From Denitromonas ohlonensis (lineage in GTDB: Bacteria > Pseudomonadota > Gammaproteobacteria > Burkholderiales > Rhodocyclaceae), in the NCBI RefSeq assembly GCF_007625205.1, contig NZ_VMNI01000007.1, forward strand, positions 310,001-374,000: 64,000 bases of DNA. The letters run 5' to 3'. Below the pieces are notes generated by a model. The model did no database searches and had not been told where the DNA came from. It saw nothing but the letters and a program-made list of their open reading frames with translations. How positions within the stretch are numbered: the first letter of the stretch is position 1; each line of letters begins with the position of its first letter. This document shows positions 20,305 to 31,584 of the stretch, piece after piece. The translations under genes were made by a program, and so were the position numbers.

Positions 20305-22095
20305 ATGACGACTTACATTGCCCCGGTACGCGAGATGCTGTTTGCCATGAACGCATTGGCCGGTCTGGAAGAAATCGCCGGCCTGCCCGGCAACGAAGAG
20401 ATCAGCCCCGACCTGGTCGAAGCCATTCTCGACGAAGCCGGGAAGTTCGCCACCGAAGTGCTGGCCCCGATCAACGCCCCCGGCGACCGTCAGGGCAACA
20501 CCTGGCGTGACGGCGAGGTGAGCACCGCCGATGGCTTCAAGGAAGCCTACGCGAGCTTCTGCGAAACCGGCTGGAACGGCATGCCGGCGTCCACCGAGTT
20601 CGGCGGCCAGGGCCTGCCGGTGACGGTGTCGACCGCAGTGCTGGAGATGTGGAAATCGGCCAACATGTCGTTTTCGTTGTGCCAGATGCTGACCCTTGGC
20701 GCGGTTGAGGCCATCGCCCACCACGGCTCGGACGAGCTCAAGAACACCTTCCTGCCCAACATGGTGGCCGGCACGTGGACCGGCACCATGAACCTCACCG
20801 AGCCGCAGGCCGGGTCGGACCTCGCCGCGGTGCGCTGCAAGGCCGAGCCGCGTGGCGACGGCAGCTACGCCATCTCCGGGACCAAGATTTTCATCACCTG
20901 GGGCGAGCACGACATGGCGGAGAACATCATCCACCTGGTGCTCGCGCGGCTGCCCGATGCGCCGCCGGGGGTGAAGGGGATTTCGTTGTTCGTGGCACCC
21001 AAGTTTCTGGTGAACGCCGACGGATCGCTCGGCGCGCGCAACGATCTGGTGTGCGCCTCGATCGAGCACAAGATGGGCATCCACGCCAGCGCCACGGCGG
21101 TGATGGCTTTCGGCGAAAAGGACGGCGCGATCGGCTATCTGGTCGGAGAGCCCAATCGCGGGCTGGAGTACATGTTCACAATGATGAACCACGCCCGGCT
21201 CAACGTCGGCCTCGAAGGCGTGGGCATTGCCGAGCGCGCCTACCAGCAGGCCGTGGGCTACGCCCGCGATCGTATTCAGGGGCGCATCATTGGTGACAAA
21301 TCGGGCGACAAGAAGCCGATCCTGCACCACCCCGACGTACGTCGCATGTTGATGGACATGAAGTCGCGCACCGAAGCCACGCGCGCGATTGCCTACTACG
21401 TGGCCGGCTGTATGGATCGTGCCAAGAGCCATCCGGACGAGACCGTGCGTGGTGCCAACCAGCGTCGTCTCGAGTTGCTTACGCCGGTGGTCAAGGGCTG
21501 GTGTACCGAGGCCGCGCAGGGCGTGACATGGAACGGCATCCAGGTGCATGGCGGGATGGGTTTCATCGAGGAAACCGGTGCCTGCCAGCACATGCGCGAC
21601 GCGCGTATCACCACGATTTACGAGGGCACGACGGCAATCCAGGCCAACGACCTGATCGGTCGCAAGGTGGCCCGAGAAGGCGGTCACGCCATGCGCGCGC
21701 TGCTCGAAGACATGGCCACCACGCGCCGCCAGCTCGACGGCCACGGCGACGCTCAGATGCGCCACATCGGCGCCGCGCTGGGCGGTGGCATGTACGCGCT
21801 GGCCGAGGCCACCGACTGGCTGCTGGCCAACTATGACGCGCATCCGCAGGCCGCGGCCGCGGGCGCGGTGCCCTTCCTCAAACTGGCCGGGACGGTCGCC
21901 GGGGGGTGGCTGATGGCGCGTTCGGCGCTGGTGGCGTTCGAGCGGTTGGCAGATTCGGACGACGGCTTCTATGCGGCGAAGCTGATTACCGCGCGCTACT
22001 TCTCCGAGCACGTGCTGCCCGAGGCCAACAGCTATCGCGATGCGATCGTGAATGGTTCAGAGTCGGTGCTGGCGATGCATGAGGCGCTTTTCTGA
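20305..22095 (+). CDS. acyl-CoA dehydrogenase (long, DmdC/C-terminal-domain type)
   Basis: 596-aa flavoprotein, longer than classical acyl-CoA dehydrogenases (about 380-390) because of a C-terminal extension found in the FadE5/DmdC-like group. Seen: N-terminal helical domain, beta-domain segment [16 protein letters not shown], and the catalytic Glu in [11 protein letters not shown]. It dehydrogenates an acyl-CoA to the 2-enoyl-CoA and passes electrons to ETF. ATG 20305 has AGGA about 9 nt upstream; the frame is open into etfA but that is overlap only. The stop overlaps ETF-QO (TGATG). Chain-length preference is unknown; no hydratase or thiolase gene is adjacent. Confidence 0.94.
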   Translation: MTTYIAPVREMLFAMNALAGLEEIAGLPGNEEISPDLVEAILDEAGKFATEVLAPINAPGDRQGNTWRDGEVSTADGFKEAYASFCETGWNGMPASTEFGGQGLPVTVSTAVLEMWKSANMSFSLCQMLTLGAVEAIAHHGSDELKNTFLPNMVAGTWTGTMNLTEPQAGSDLAAVRCKAEPRGDGSYAISGTKIFITWGEHDMAENIIHLVLARLPDAPPGVKGISLFVAPKFLVNADGSLGARNDLVCASIEHKMGIHASATAVMAFGEKDGAIGYLVGEPNRGLEYMFTMMNHARLNVGLEGVGIAERAYQQAVGYARDRIQGRIIGDKSGDKKPILHHPDVRRMLMDMKSRTEATRAIAYYVAGCMDRAKSHPDETVRGANQRRLELLTPVVKGWCTEAAQGVTWNGIQVHGGMGFIEETGACQHMRDARITTIYEGTTAIQANDLIGRKVAREGGHAMRALLEDMATTRRQLDGHGDAQMRHIGAALGGGMYALAEATDWLLANYDAHPQAAAAGAVPFLKLAGTVAGGWLMARSALVAFERLADSDDGFYAAKLITARYFSEHVLPEANSYRDAIVNGSESVLAMHEALF

Positions 22096-23738
22096 TGGAC
22101 GCGCCGATGGCCCGCGAGGTCATGGAATACGACGTGGTGGTGGTCGGCGCCGGGCCGGCCGGCCTGTCGAGCGCGATCCGCCTCAAACAACTGGCTGACG
22201 CCGCAGGGCGCGAGTTATCGGTGTGCGTGGTGGAGAAAGGCTCCGAGGTTGGGGCGCACATTCTTTCTGGCGCGGTGATTGAGCCGCGTGCGCTCAACGA
22301 GTTGTTGCCAGACTGGAAGGAACGCGGCGCGCCGCTCAATACGCCGGTGACCGAAGACCGCTTTCTGCTGCTCTCAAAACATGGCGCACGCAAGCTGCCG
22401 ACGCCCCCGCAGATGCACAACGAAGGCAACTACATCGTCAGCCTTGGCAACTTCTGCCGCTGGCTGGGTGAGCAGGCCGAGGCGCTGGGGGTCGAAATCT
22501 ACCCCGGTTTTGCGGCGGCCGAAGTGCTGTTCGACGACCTCGGTGCGGTGCGCGGCATCGCCACCGGAGACATGGGCCTGAACCGCGACGGTACGCCCGG
22601 CCCCAATCACGAACGCGGCATCGAGCTGCATGCGCGCCAGACGGTGTTTTCGGAGGGCTGTCGCGGCTCGCTCAGCAAGGCGGTGATGGCGCGCTTTGAC
22701 CTGCGCCACAATGCCGATCCGCAAACCTATGGCCTCGGCATCAAGGAGCTGTGGGAGATTGATCCGGCGGTGCACGAGCGCGGCCTCACGGTGCACACCG
22801 TCGGTTGGCCGCTGGCCAGCGACACCTACGGTGGATCATTTTTGTATCACCTCGAAGACAATCTGGTGTCGATCGGTTTTGTGGTCGGGCTCGACTACAG
22901 CAACCCGCACCTGTCGCCCTACGAGGAGTTTCAGCGCTTCAAGACCCACTCCGAGATCCGTCGCTACCTTGAAGGCGGGCGGCGCATTTCGTATGGCGCA
23001 CGGGCGCTGTCGGAGGGCGGCTTCCAGTCGCTGCCAAAATTGAGTTTCCCCGGTGGCGTGCTGGTGGGCGACACCGCAGGCTTCCTCAATGTGCCCAAGA
23101 TCAAGGGCACGCACATGGCGATGAAGTCGGGTATGGAAGCGGCCGATGCGATCTTTGACCATCTGGCCGATGTGCCGGACGGGAGCGGCGAGGTGACCGG
23201 CTATGCTGAGCGCCTGCGCGCGAGCTGGCTGTGGGACGAGCTGTATCAGGTGCGCAACATCCGCCCGTCTTTTCGGTGGGGGCTGTGGGGCGGGATCGCC
23301 TACAGCGCGATCGACACGTATGTGCTGCGTGGCCGGGCGCCGTGGACACTGAAAAACCATGCCGACCACACCCAGCTGAAGCCGGCGTCGGCGTGTGCGC
23401 CGATCGACTACCCGAAGCCGGATGGCAAGCTGAGCTTCGACCGGCTGTCGTCGGTGTTCATCTCGGCCACCAACCACGCCGAGGAGCAGCCCTGCCACCT
23501 GCAGCTCAAGGACAGCGCCGCGCCGATCCAGATCAATCTCGCGACCTACAACGCGCCCGAGACGCGGTACTGCCCGGCGGGCGTGTACGAGCTGGTCGAG
23601 GCCGACGACGGGCCGCGCATGCAGATCAACGCACAGAACTGCCTGCACTGCAAAACCTGCGACATCAAGGACCCGACCCAGAACATCAACTGGGTAACGC
23701 CCGAGGGCGGCGGTGGGCCCAACTATCCAAACATGTGA
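22095..23738 (+). CDS. electron transfer flavoprotein-ubiquinone oxidoreductase
   Basis: 547-aa membrane-associated FAD/[4Fe-4S] enzyme that moves electrons from reduced ETF to ubiquinone. The N-terminal FAD motif [17 protein letters not shown], the internal segment [20 protein letters not shown] and the C-terminal cluster ligands (CPAGVYE, then [12 protein letters not shown]) are all present. It overlaps the preceding dehydrogenase by one base and closes the ligase-etfBA-dehydrogenase operon. Confidence 0.97.
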   Translation: MDAPMAREVMEYDVVVVGAGPAGLSSAIRLKQLADAAGRELSVCVVEKGSEVGAHILSGAVIEPRALNELLPDWKERGAPLNTPVTEDRFLLLSKHGARKLPTPPQMHNEGNYIVSLGNFCRWLGEQAEALGVEIYPGFAAAEVLFDDLGAVRGIATGDMGLNRDGTPGPNHERGIELHARQTVFSEGCRGSLSKAVMARFDLRHNADPQTYGLGIKELWEIDPAVHERGLTVHTVGWPLASDTYGGSFLYHLEDNLVSIGFVVGLDYSNPHLSPYEEFQRFKTHSEIRRYLEGGRRISYGARALSEGGFQSLPKLSFPGGVLVGDTAGFLNVPKIKGTHMAMKSGMEAADAIFDHLADVPDGSGEVTGYAERLRASWLWDELYQVRNIRPSFRWGLWGGIAYSAIDTYVLRGRAPWTLKNHADHTQLKPASACAPIDYPKPDGKLSFDRLSSVFISATNHAEEQPCHLQLKDSAAPIQINLATYNAPETRYCPAGVYELVEADDGPRMQINAQNCLHCKTCDIKDPTQNINWVTPEGGGGPNYPNM

Positions 23739-23750
23739 GCGGGGCGGGTG

Positions 23751-23888
23751 ATGCGTCTCGGCGTATGCGGCGTTCGTGACGAGACGCTTGAATCGGGGTG
23801 GTCGGGGCTGTTCGCGACCATGGCGCGGGTGCTGGTGTATTGCGCGCTGGTGCTCGCCGTGCAGGCACCGGAGGTGTTCGGGCTGTAG
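23751..23888 (+). CDS. possible small hydrophobic protein (45 aa)
   Basis: Short frame 12 bp after ETF-QO, starting at ATG 23751 behind a GGGGCGGG purine run. The second half is hydrophobic (FATMARVLVYCALVLAVQA) and could be one membrane helix. No family is recognised and it may be chance coding in GC-rich DNA. Confidence 0.25.
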   Translation: MRLGVCGVRDETLESGWSGLFATMARVLVYCALVLAVQAPEVFGL

Positions 23889-23966
23889 CGACAAGCTCGC
23901 TAAGGTGGTGGCATCAAATGTAATTTTTGCGTCGCTTTCGCGGCGCTGACCAAAGGAGATGAGAAC

Positions 23967-25391
23967 GTGCTGATGAAAAGAGAACACGGGGCCGAGCAGC
24001 CTCACTGGCCGCTAGGACCATTCAAGATCCGGCTTCCCTTCGTGCACTACCGTTGGGAATACCCGGAAATGATTCAGGGCCTGATCATGTTTGTGGTCGG
24101 CCTGGCGATGATTCCGCTGCTGCAAAAATACCTCGGCATGCCCTACGAGGCTGCGCTGGCCTTCTGCGTGATCGCCGGCGTCGGCTACATGCTGCCGGCG
24201 CTGCTGGGGGTGCCGCTGGTGCCAGGCTGGATTACGCCAGCCATCCCGGTGGTGATCCTGTTCCTGCAAGGTTTCGAGCCGGGGCCGGAGGCGATCAAGG
24301 CGCTGTTCGCGCTGCAGATCGAGGTCTTTCTCATCTTTCTGGTGCTGGGCATCACCGGCATGGGCAATCGACTGGTGACGGTGATTCCCAACTCGCTCAA
24401 GTCCGGCATCATCATCGGCGCCGGTATTGCGGCCATGATGGGTGAGCTGAAAGTGGGCGGCCGTATCGACAACACCCCGATCTCGCTGATCATCGGCTCC
24501 ATCGTGTCGGCCTATGTGCTGTTCTCGCTGTCCTTCAAGAGCATTGTCGAGAAGAACGTGTGGGCCAAGCGCATCTCCAACTTCGGCATGGTGCCGGGCA
24601 TGATTCTGGCCATGCTGGTTGGCTGGGCCGTGGGTGAATACCCCATGCCTGACGTGCAGTGGGGCATCACCAATCCCGACTTCGCGCTGATGTGGGACTA
24701 CCTCGTGTTCAGCACCGGCATGCCCGATGCGAGCACCTTCATGCTGGCATTGCCGACGGCCGTCATTGCCTACGTGATCGCTTTTGGCGACATCGTGGTC
24801 GGCTTTACGCTGGTCAAGCGGGTGGATCACCTGCGCGAGGACGAGAAGATCGAGGAGGGCATCACCCGGGTGCACCTGGTCACCGCCATCCGCAACGGCA
24901 TCCACGCGTTCTTTGCGCCGTGGCCCGGTCTGGCCGGCCCCTTGTGGACGGCGGCCCATGCCACCGTGGCCGAGCGCTATGCGCTGGGTCGCAAGGCGAT
25001 GGACTCCATCTACTCCGGTGGCGGCACCTTCTGGATCACCGGTTTCTTCGCCCTCTTCATGTTGCCGCTGGTGAGCATCTTCAAGCCGGTGTTGCCAATT
25101 GCGCTGTCGCTCACGCTGGTGCTGACCGCCTACATCTGCATCATGGTCGGCATGGAAGAGCTGAAGAACTCGACCGAGCGCGGCGTGGCCGGCATTGTGG
25201 CGGTGACGCTGGCGATGCCTGATCCGAAATCGACGGTGTATGCGGTGGTGATCGGCCTGGTGCTGTACTTCCTGATCGAGCGCTCGCATCACATCGGCAC
25301 GCGCGACAAGGAAGATCTGAGCATCCTGGGTGACAGCACCGCCGACCTCGAAGCCGGCGACACGCACGGGCGCAAGTTGCCGGCCAACTGA
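23967..25391 (+). CDS. polytopic membrane transporter of uncertain family
   Basis: 474-aa protein with roughly 12 hydrophobic helices, a polar N-terminus and a His/Glu/Asp-containing C-terminal tail. Repeated internal segments such as PNSLKSGIIIGAGIAAMMG and VIAYVIAFGDIVVGFTLV resemble the SLC23/SLC26-like (uracil-xanthine or sulfate permease) fold, but no signature is certain. GTG 23967 is chosen because AGGAG lies 9 nt upstream; the ATG two codons later would be too far. It is monocistronic: an isolated gene ending in a strong terminator. Substrate unknown. Confidence 0.75.
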   Translation: MLMKREHGAEQPHWPLGPFKIRLPFVHYRWEYPEMIQGLIMFVVGLAMIPLLQKYLGMPYEAALAFCVIAGVGYMLPALLGVPLVPGWITPAIPVVILFLQGFEPGPEAIKALFALQIEVFLIFLVLGITGMGNRLVTVIPNSLKSGIIIGAGIAAMMGELKVGGRIDNTPISLIIGSIVSAYVLFSLSFKSIVEKNVWAKRISNFGMVPGMILAMLVGWAVGEYPMPDVQWGITNPDFALMWDYLVFSTGMPDASTFMLALPTAVIAYVIAFGDIVVGFTLVKRVDHLREDEKIEEGITRVHLVTAIRNGIHAFFAPWPGLAGPLWTAAHATVAERYALGRKAMDSIYSGGGTFWITGFFALFMLPLVSIFKPVLPIALSLTLVLTAYICIMVGMEELKNSTERGVAGIVAVTLAMPDPKSTVYAVVIGLVLYFLIERSHHIGTRDKEDLSILGDSTADLEAGDTHGRKLPAN

Positions 25392-25419
25392 TCGCAGCCG
25401 TCGTTGAATTGCGCCGCCG

Positions 25420-25446
25420 AACGCCCTCATCCGTGAGGGCGTTTTT
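25420..25446 (+). terminator. Rho-independent terminator after the transporter gene
   Basis: Perfect 10-bp stem AACGCCCTCA / TGAGGGCGTT with a TCCG loop followed by T residues, 29 bp past the stop. Confidence 0.9.
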
Positions 25447-25562
25447 TGTCCACGTTCAACACCAACGCGCCCCCGGATCTTGATCGAGATCGGAGGCGCC
25501 GCGCGGGTCTTCGGGGTATCCTTGGCCTCCTCAGTCGTAAAACCATTAGGGCGGAAACTACC

Positions 25563-26066
25563 TTGAAGGTCTTTGGCATTGCCGGGTACTCCGGCTCGGG
25601 CAAGACAACGCTCATCGAAAAACTGATTCCTGAAATCCGCTCGCGGGGCTTGGCGGTGTCGGTGATCAAGCACGCGCATCACGGCTTTGATCTCGACCGC
25701 CCGGGCAAGGACTCCTGGCGACACCGCGAAGCCGGTGCGCAGGAAGTGCTGATGCTCTCGAGTGGCCGCTGGGTCTTGATGCACGAGTTGCGTGAGACGC
25801 CGGAACCCACGCTGGACCAGCAACTGGCGATTCTGTCGCCCTGTGATCTGGTGCTCATCGAAGGCTTCAAGGCCGCGCCGGTGCCCAAGGTCGAGGTCTA
25901 TCGCCCGGCCAACGGCAAACCGCCGCTATGGACCGACAATCCGCATGTGGTGGCCGTGGCCACCGACGCGGCGACCGATACGCCTTTGCCGACGCTGGAT
26001 GTGAACGATCCGGTGGCGGTCACTGATTTCATTCTCGACTACAAGATGGAAGACTTTCAGCCATGA
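25563..26066 (+). CDS. mobB: molybdopterin-guanine dinucleotide biosynthesis adaptor MobB
   Basis: GTP-binding P-loop protein that assists MobA in converting molybdenum cofactor to its guanine dinucleotide form. Walker A GYSGSGKTTL is near the N-terminus (about residues 8-17), with VIKHAHHGFDLD and LVLIEGFKAAPVPKVEVYR as in MobB. The start is taken as TTG 25563, giving 167 aa beginning MKVFGIAGYSG, the usual MobB N-terminus (E. coli 175 aa). The frame is open back into the preceding terminator but there is no better start. It overlaps moeA by ATGA. Confidence 0.9.
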   Translation: MKVFGIAGYSGSGKTTLIEKLIPEIRSRGLAVSVIKHAHHGFDLDRPGKDSWRHREAGAQEVLMLSSGRWVLMHELRETPEPTLDQQLAILSPCDLVLIEGFKAAPVPKVEVYRPANGKPPLWTDNPHVVAVATDAATDTPLPTLDVNDPVAVTDFILDYKMEDFQP

Positions 26067-27262
26067 GCCTTCTCTCCTTTGAAGACGCACGCACGCAATT
26101 GCTGGCGCAGGCCCGGCCGGTGGCTGGCACCGAACTGGTGAGCACGCTCAAGGCTCGCGGTCGCGTGCTGGCCGATGACCTGGTGTCCGAATTCGATGTG
26201 CCGCCGCTCGATAATTCCGCGATGGATGGCTACGCCGTGCGCTGCGCCGACATCCCGGCGGCCGGCACACGCCTGCCGGTATCGCAACGCATTCCGGCCG
26301 GTGCGGTGGGGCATCCGCTCGCCGCCGGCTCGGTCGCGCGCATCTTTACCGGCGCGCCGATTCCGCCGGGGGCTGACGCCATCGTGATGCAGGAGTTGTG
26401 CGAGCGCGAGGGCGACGAGGTCGTCATCAATCATGTGCCGAGCACGGGCGATTCGATCCGCCTGCGCGGCGAAGACATCGCTCTTGGAAAGTCGGTGCTC
26501 ACCGCCGGCACCCGCCTGCGCGCGCAGGAACTCGGTCTGGCCGCATCGATCGGCATCCCCGCCGTGTCGGTGCATCGCCGTCTCAAGGTGGCGATCTTCT
26601 TCACCGGTGACGAACTCGTGATGCCCGGCGAGCCGCTGCGCGAAGGCGCCATCTACAATTCGAACCGTTTTGTACTCAACGCCTTGCTCGATGGCATGGG
26701 CTGCGAAGTGACCGACCTGGGCATCGTCGCCGATACACTCGACGCGACCCGCCAGGCGCTGCGCACCGCCGCGCACGGCCACGATGTGATCATCACCTCG
26801 GGTGGCGTGTCGGTGGGTGAAGAAGACCATGTCAAACCCGCCGTCGAGGCCGAAGGCTCGCTCAATCTGTGGAACATCGCCATCAAACCGGGCAAGCCGC
26901 TGGCCTATGGCCGGGTGGGTGAGGCCGCCTTTATCGGTCTGCCGGGTAATCCGGTGTCTACCTTTGTGACCTTTCTGTTGCTGGTGCGCCCGTTTTTGCT
27001 CACGTGTCAGGGTGTGCGCGAGGTGTTGCCGAAGCCGGTGCAACTGCGGGCCGACTTTGACTGGCTCAAGCCGATCAAGCGGCGCGAATTCCTGCGCGTT
27101 CAGGTCAATGCCGAGGGCGGCCTGAGCTTGTTCGACAATCAGGGCTCTGGTGTGCTGACGTCCACGGTGTGGGCCGATGGCCTGGCGGAAGTCCCACCGG
27201 GCGAACCCATCCGGCGCGGTCAGATGGTCTCCTACACGCCTTTCTCCGATCTTCTGGATTGA
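26063..27262 (+). CDS. moeA: molybdopterin molybdenumtransferase
   Basis: 399-aa MoeA inserts molybdate into adenylylated molybdopterin. Motifs: PPLDNSAMDGYAVR (about residues 51-64), GAPIPPGADAIVMQE, FFTGDELVMPGE and ITSGGVSVGEEDHVK, and GLPGNPVSTFVTF near the C-terminal third. It is translationally coupled to mobB (ATGA). Together with moaD and moaE behind it, it forms a molybdenum-cofactor operon that lacks moaA, moaB and moaC, which must be elsewhere. Confidence 0.97.
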   Translation: MSLLSFEDARTQLLAQARPVAGTELVSTLKARGRVLADDLVSEFDVPPLDNSAMDGYAVRCADIPAAGTRLPVSQRIPAGAVGHPLAAGSVARIFTGAPIPPGADAIVMQELCEREGDEVVINHVPSTGDSIRLRGEDIALGKSVLTAGTRLRAQELGLAASIGIPAVSVHRRLKVAIFFTGDELVMPGEPLREGAIYNSNRFVLNALLDGMGCEVTDLGIVADTLDATRQALRTAAHGHDVIITSGGVSVGEEDHVKPAVEAEGSLNLWNIAIKPGKPLAYGRVGEAAFIGLPGNPVSTFVTFLLLVRPFLLTCQGVREVLPKPVQLRADFDWLKPIKRREFLRVQVNAEGGLSLFDNQGSGVLTSTVWADGLAEVPPGEPIRRGQMVSYTPFSDLLD

Positions 27263-27269
27263 TTCGCCA

Positions 27270-27524
27270 ATGAATCTGACTATTCTTTATTTCGCCAGCC
27301 TTCGCGAGTCGCTGGGCATGGCAAAAGAGGCCGTCGTGTTGCCTGCCGACGTTGGTAACGTTGGCGCGTTGCGCACGCATTTGAGCGCTCGCGGTGAAAC
27401 TTGGCAGCGACTCGCGCCGGGCCATAATGTGCGGGCAGCCGTCAATCAACACATGGCTGCGGACGAGCAGGTGCTGGCTGCGGGCGACGAAGTGGCATTT
27501 TTTCCGCCGGTAACGGGAGGCTGA
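27270..27524 (+). CDS. moaD: molybdopterin synthase sulfur carrier subunit
   Basis: 84-aa ubiquitin-fold protein ending in the diagnostic Gly-Gly (PPVTGG) that becomes the thiocarboxylate. It begins MNLTILYFASLRE, typical of MoaD. It lies 7 bp after moeA and the stop is 4 bp before the moaE start region. Confidence 0.95.
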   Translation: MNLTILYFASLRESLGMAKEAVVLPADVGNVGALRTHLSARGETWQRLAPGHNVRAAVNQHMAADEQVLAAGDEVAFFPPVTGG

Positions 27525-27528
27525 GGTG

Positions 27529-27990
27529 ATGGAAGTTCGAGTCCAGGAAGCCGATTTTGATGTGGGCGTTGAAACACGGGCCTTGTCGGCCGGGCGTACG
27601 GACATCGGCGCGGTCAGTACCTTTTTGGGACTGGTGCGCGGTGCGTCCGACGGCGTGCAGTGCATGACGCTTGAGCATTATCCGGGCATGACCGAGCAGT
27701 CGTTGGCCGAGATCGTCGCCGAGGCAAAGCAGCGCTGGAGCTTGCTCGCCGTGCGCGTGATTCATCGCGTGGGGCCGCTCCAGCCGGGCGCGCAGATCGT
27801 GTTTGTGGGCGTGGCCAGTGCGCACCGCGGCGAGGCGATTGCGGCCTGCGAGTTCATCATGGACTTTCTCAAGACGCGCGCGCCGTTCTGGAAAAAAGAA
27901 CAGACACCCGAGGGTAGCCGGTGGGTCGATGCGCGCGACACCGACGATACTGCCGCGGCTCGCTGGCTGGATGTGGAGTCCCGACGCTGA
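27529..27990 (+). CDS. moaE: molybdopterin synthase catalytic subunit
   Basis: 153-aa MoaE transfers two sulfurs from MoaD to precursor Z to form molybdopterin. Seen: TFLGLVRG near residue 36, LEHYPGMTE, HRVGPLQPGAQIV and the catalytic Lys region FWKKEQTPEG. ATG 27529 is preferred over the GTG immediately before it because GGAGG (27516-27520) is then 8 nt upstream. It closes the mobB-moeA-moaD-moaE operon. Confidence 0.95.
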   Translation: MEVRVQEADFDVGVETRALSAGRTDIGAVSTFLGLVRGASDGVQCMTLEHYPGMTEQSLAEIVAEAKQRWSLLAVRVIHRVGPLQPGAQIVFVGVASAHRGEAIAACEFIMDFLKTRAPFWKKEQTPEGSRWVDARDTDDTAAARWLDVESRR

Positions 27991-28035
27991 GATGCCGGCG
28001 TTTTGATGTAAGGCTGCGTTGTGCCATGACATAAA

Positions 28036-28065
28036 AAAACGGCGTCCTCGAAAGGACGCCGTTTT
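28036..28065. terminator. bidirectional terminator between moaE and phaP
   Basis: Perfect stem AAAACGGCGTCC / GGACGCCGTTTT with loop TCGAAA. T runs on both strands let it end the moaE transcript and, from the other side, the phasin transcript. Confidence 0.9.
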
Positions 28066-28092
28066 CATACCTGGCAGTAAGCCGGGTCGGTA

Positions 28093-28629
28093 TTACTTAC
28101 GGCGGGCCGGAGCGCGCTTGGCCGGCTGCTGGGCGGCGGCGCCGACCTGCGTGAAGGCCTGGAAGGCTTCGGTCGAGGCACGCGTCATTTGCTCGAAAGC
28201 AGCGCGGGCGTTGTCCATGGCACCTTGCACAGCGCCCATGGCGTTCTGGTCGGTGATGGGCATGCCGGTGAACATCTTGTTGATGGCTTCGAACACGTCG
28301 TTGCCGCCGGTGGCCAGCTGCTCGCTGACCATCTTGCCGACTTCGGTCTGTGCTTGAGCAGCCACTTCAGCGATTTCGCGGGCGCAAGCGAGCATGCGCT
28401 CGGTCGAGGCCTGTGCGTATTCGGTGCGCAGGCGAAGCATGTCTTGCGGGTCCTGCGTGGTGGTCAGCGCCTTGGCGTTGTTGACACCGTCTTCGAACAG
28501 GGTCTTGGCCGTGCGAACCTGCAGTTCCATGATGCGCTGCGAGTTTTCGATCGACATCTGCGCCAGGCGCATCGCCGCTTCGAGGTTCTTTTTCTGCAGT
28601 GCGTTAAGTTGTTCGGGTTTGATCGCCAT
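28093..28629 (-). CDS. phaP: phasin family protein (PHA granule-associated)
   Basis: 178-aa amphipathic helical protein of the phasin_2 type that coats polyhydroxyalkanoate granules. It starts MAIKPEQLNALQKKNLEAAM, continues as a long Ala/Gln/Glu-rich helix and ends in a basic Lys/Arg/Pro/Ala tail (PAKRAPARRK). ATG 28629 is preceded by AGGAGGAAT; the longer open frame upstream is not supported. It implies PHA storage by this organism. Confidence 0.93.
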   Translation of the reverse strand: MAIKPEQLNALQKKNLEAAMRLAQMSIENSQRIMELQVRTAKTLFEDGVNNAKALTTTQDPQDMLRLRTEYAQASTERMLACAREIAEVAAQAQTEVGKMVSEQLATGGNDVFEAINKMFTGMPITDQNAMGAVQGAMDNARAAFEQMTRASTEAFQAFTQVGAAAQQPAKRAPARRK

Positions 28630-28844
28630 GGTGATTCCTCCTCGCTCAATGAATTGGGTTTGAGCCGACTGACAGGTATTGCGCCGTAGCAGAAAAAAAT
28701 TTCCGGCGGCCACAGACGTCTCAATTCACCCAAAGTAACACATTGAGGAATTGGAGAATACGCTTATGGATCAGATATGTTCATGTTCAAACAGGTGTTT
28801 GTTGCATTGCAGCAACAGATTCCGGATGAATGCTGCATTAGCGT

Positions 28845-28871
28845 CTTGAAATGTTCGTGGTGACGCCCCAT
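28845..28871 (+). promoter_or_regulatory. sigma32 (RpoH)-type heat-shock promoter of clpB
   Basis: CTTGAAA (28845-28851), a 14-bp spacer and CCCCAT (28866-28871, continuing TTA) match the heat-shock sigma consensus very closely, about 38 bp before the clpB start codon. Confidence 0.85.
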
Positions 28872-28908
28872 TTAGGGAGCAACGGGTCAAACGGAAAAGG
28901 ATGTCTTC

Positions 28909-31500
<2,592 letters not shown>

Positions 31501-31522
31501 GTCTTTCCGTGCTGCGGATTAA

Positions 31523-31556
31523 CGCAAGAAAGGCGCCCCAGGGCGCCTTTCTTGCG
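31523..31556. terminator. hairpin terminator between clpB and the convergent c-di-GMP gene
   Basis: Perfect 15-bp stem (31523-31537 with 31542-31556) around CCAG; the GC core is flanked by AAGAAA/TTTCTT. It can serve both convergent genes. Confidence 0.8.
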
Positions 31557-31584
31557 TATGCGCTGGATGTGTCGGGCGCTTGCC

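Noticed and set aside
24012-25823. 603-codon open frame on the minus strand opposite the transporter and mobB
   Set aside because: It is an antisense shadow of GC-rich coding sequence, His/Arg/Gln-rich, with no fold, and it crosses a terminator. Similar antisense frames opposite infB, pnp, the acyl-CoA ligase, the dehydrogenase, clpB and nuoL were dropped for the same reason.
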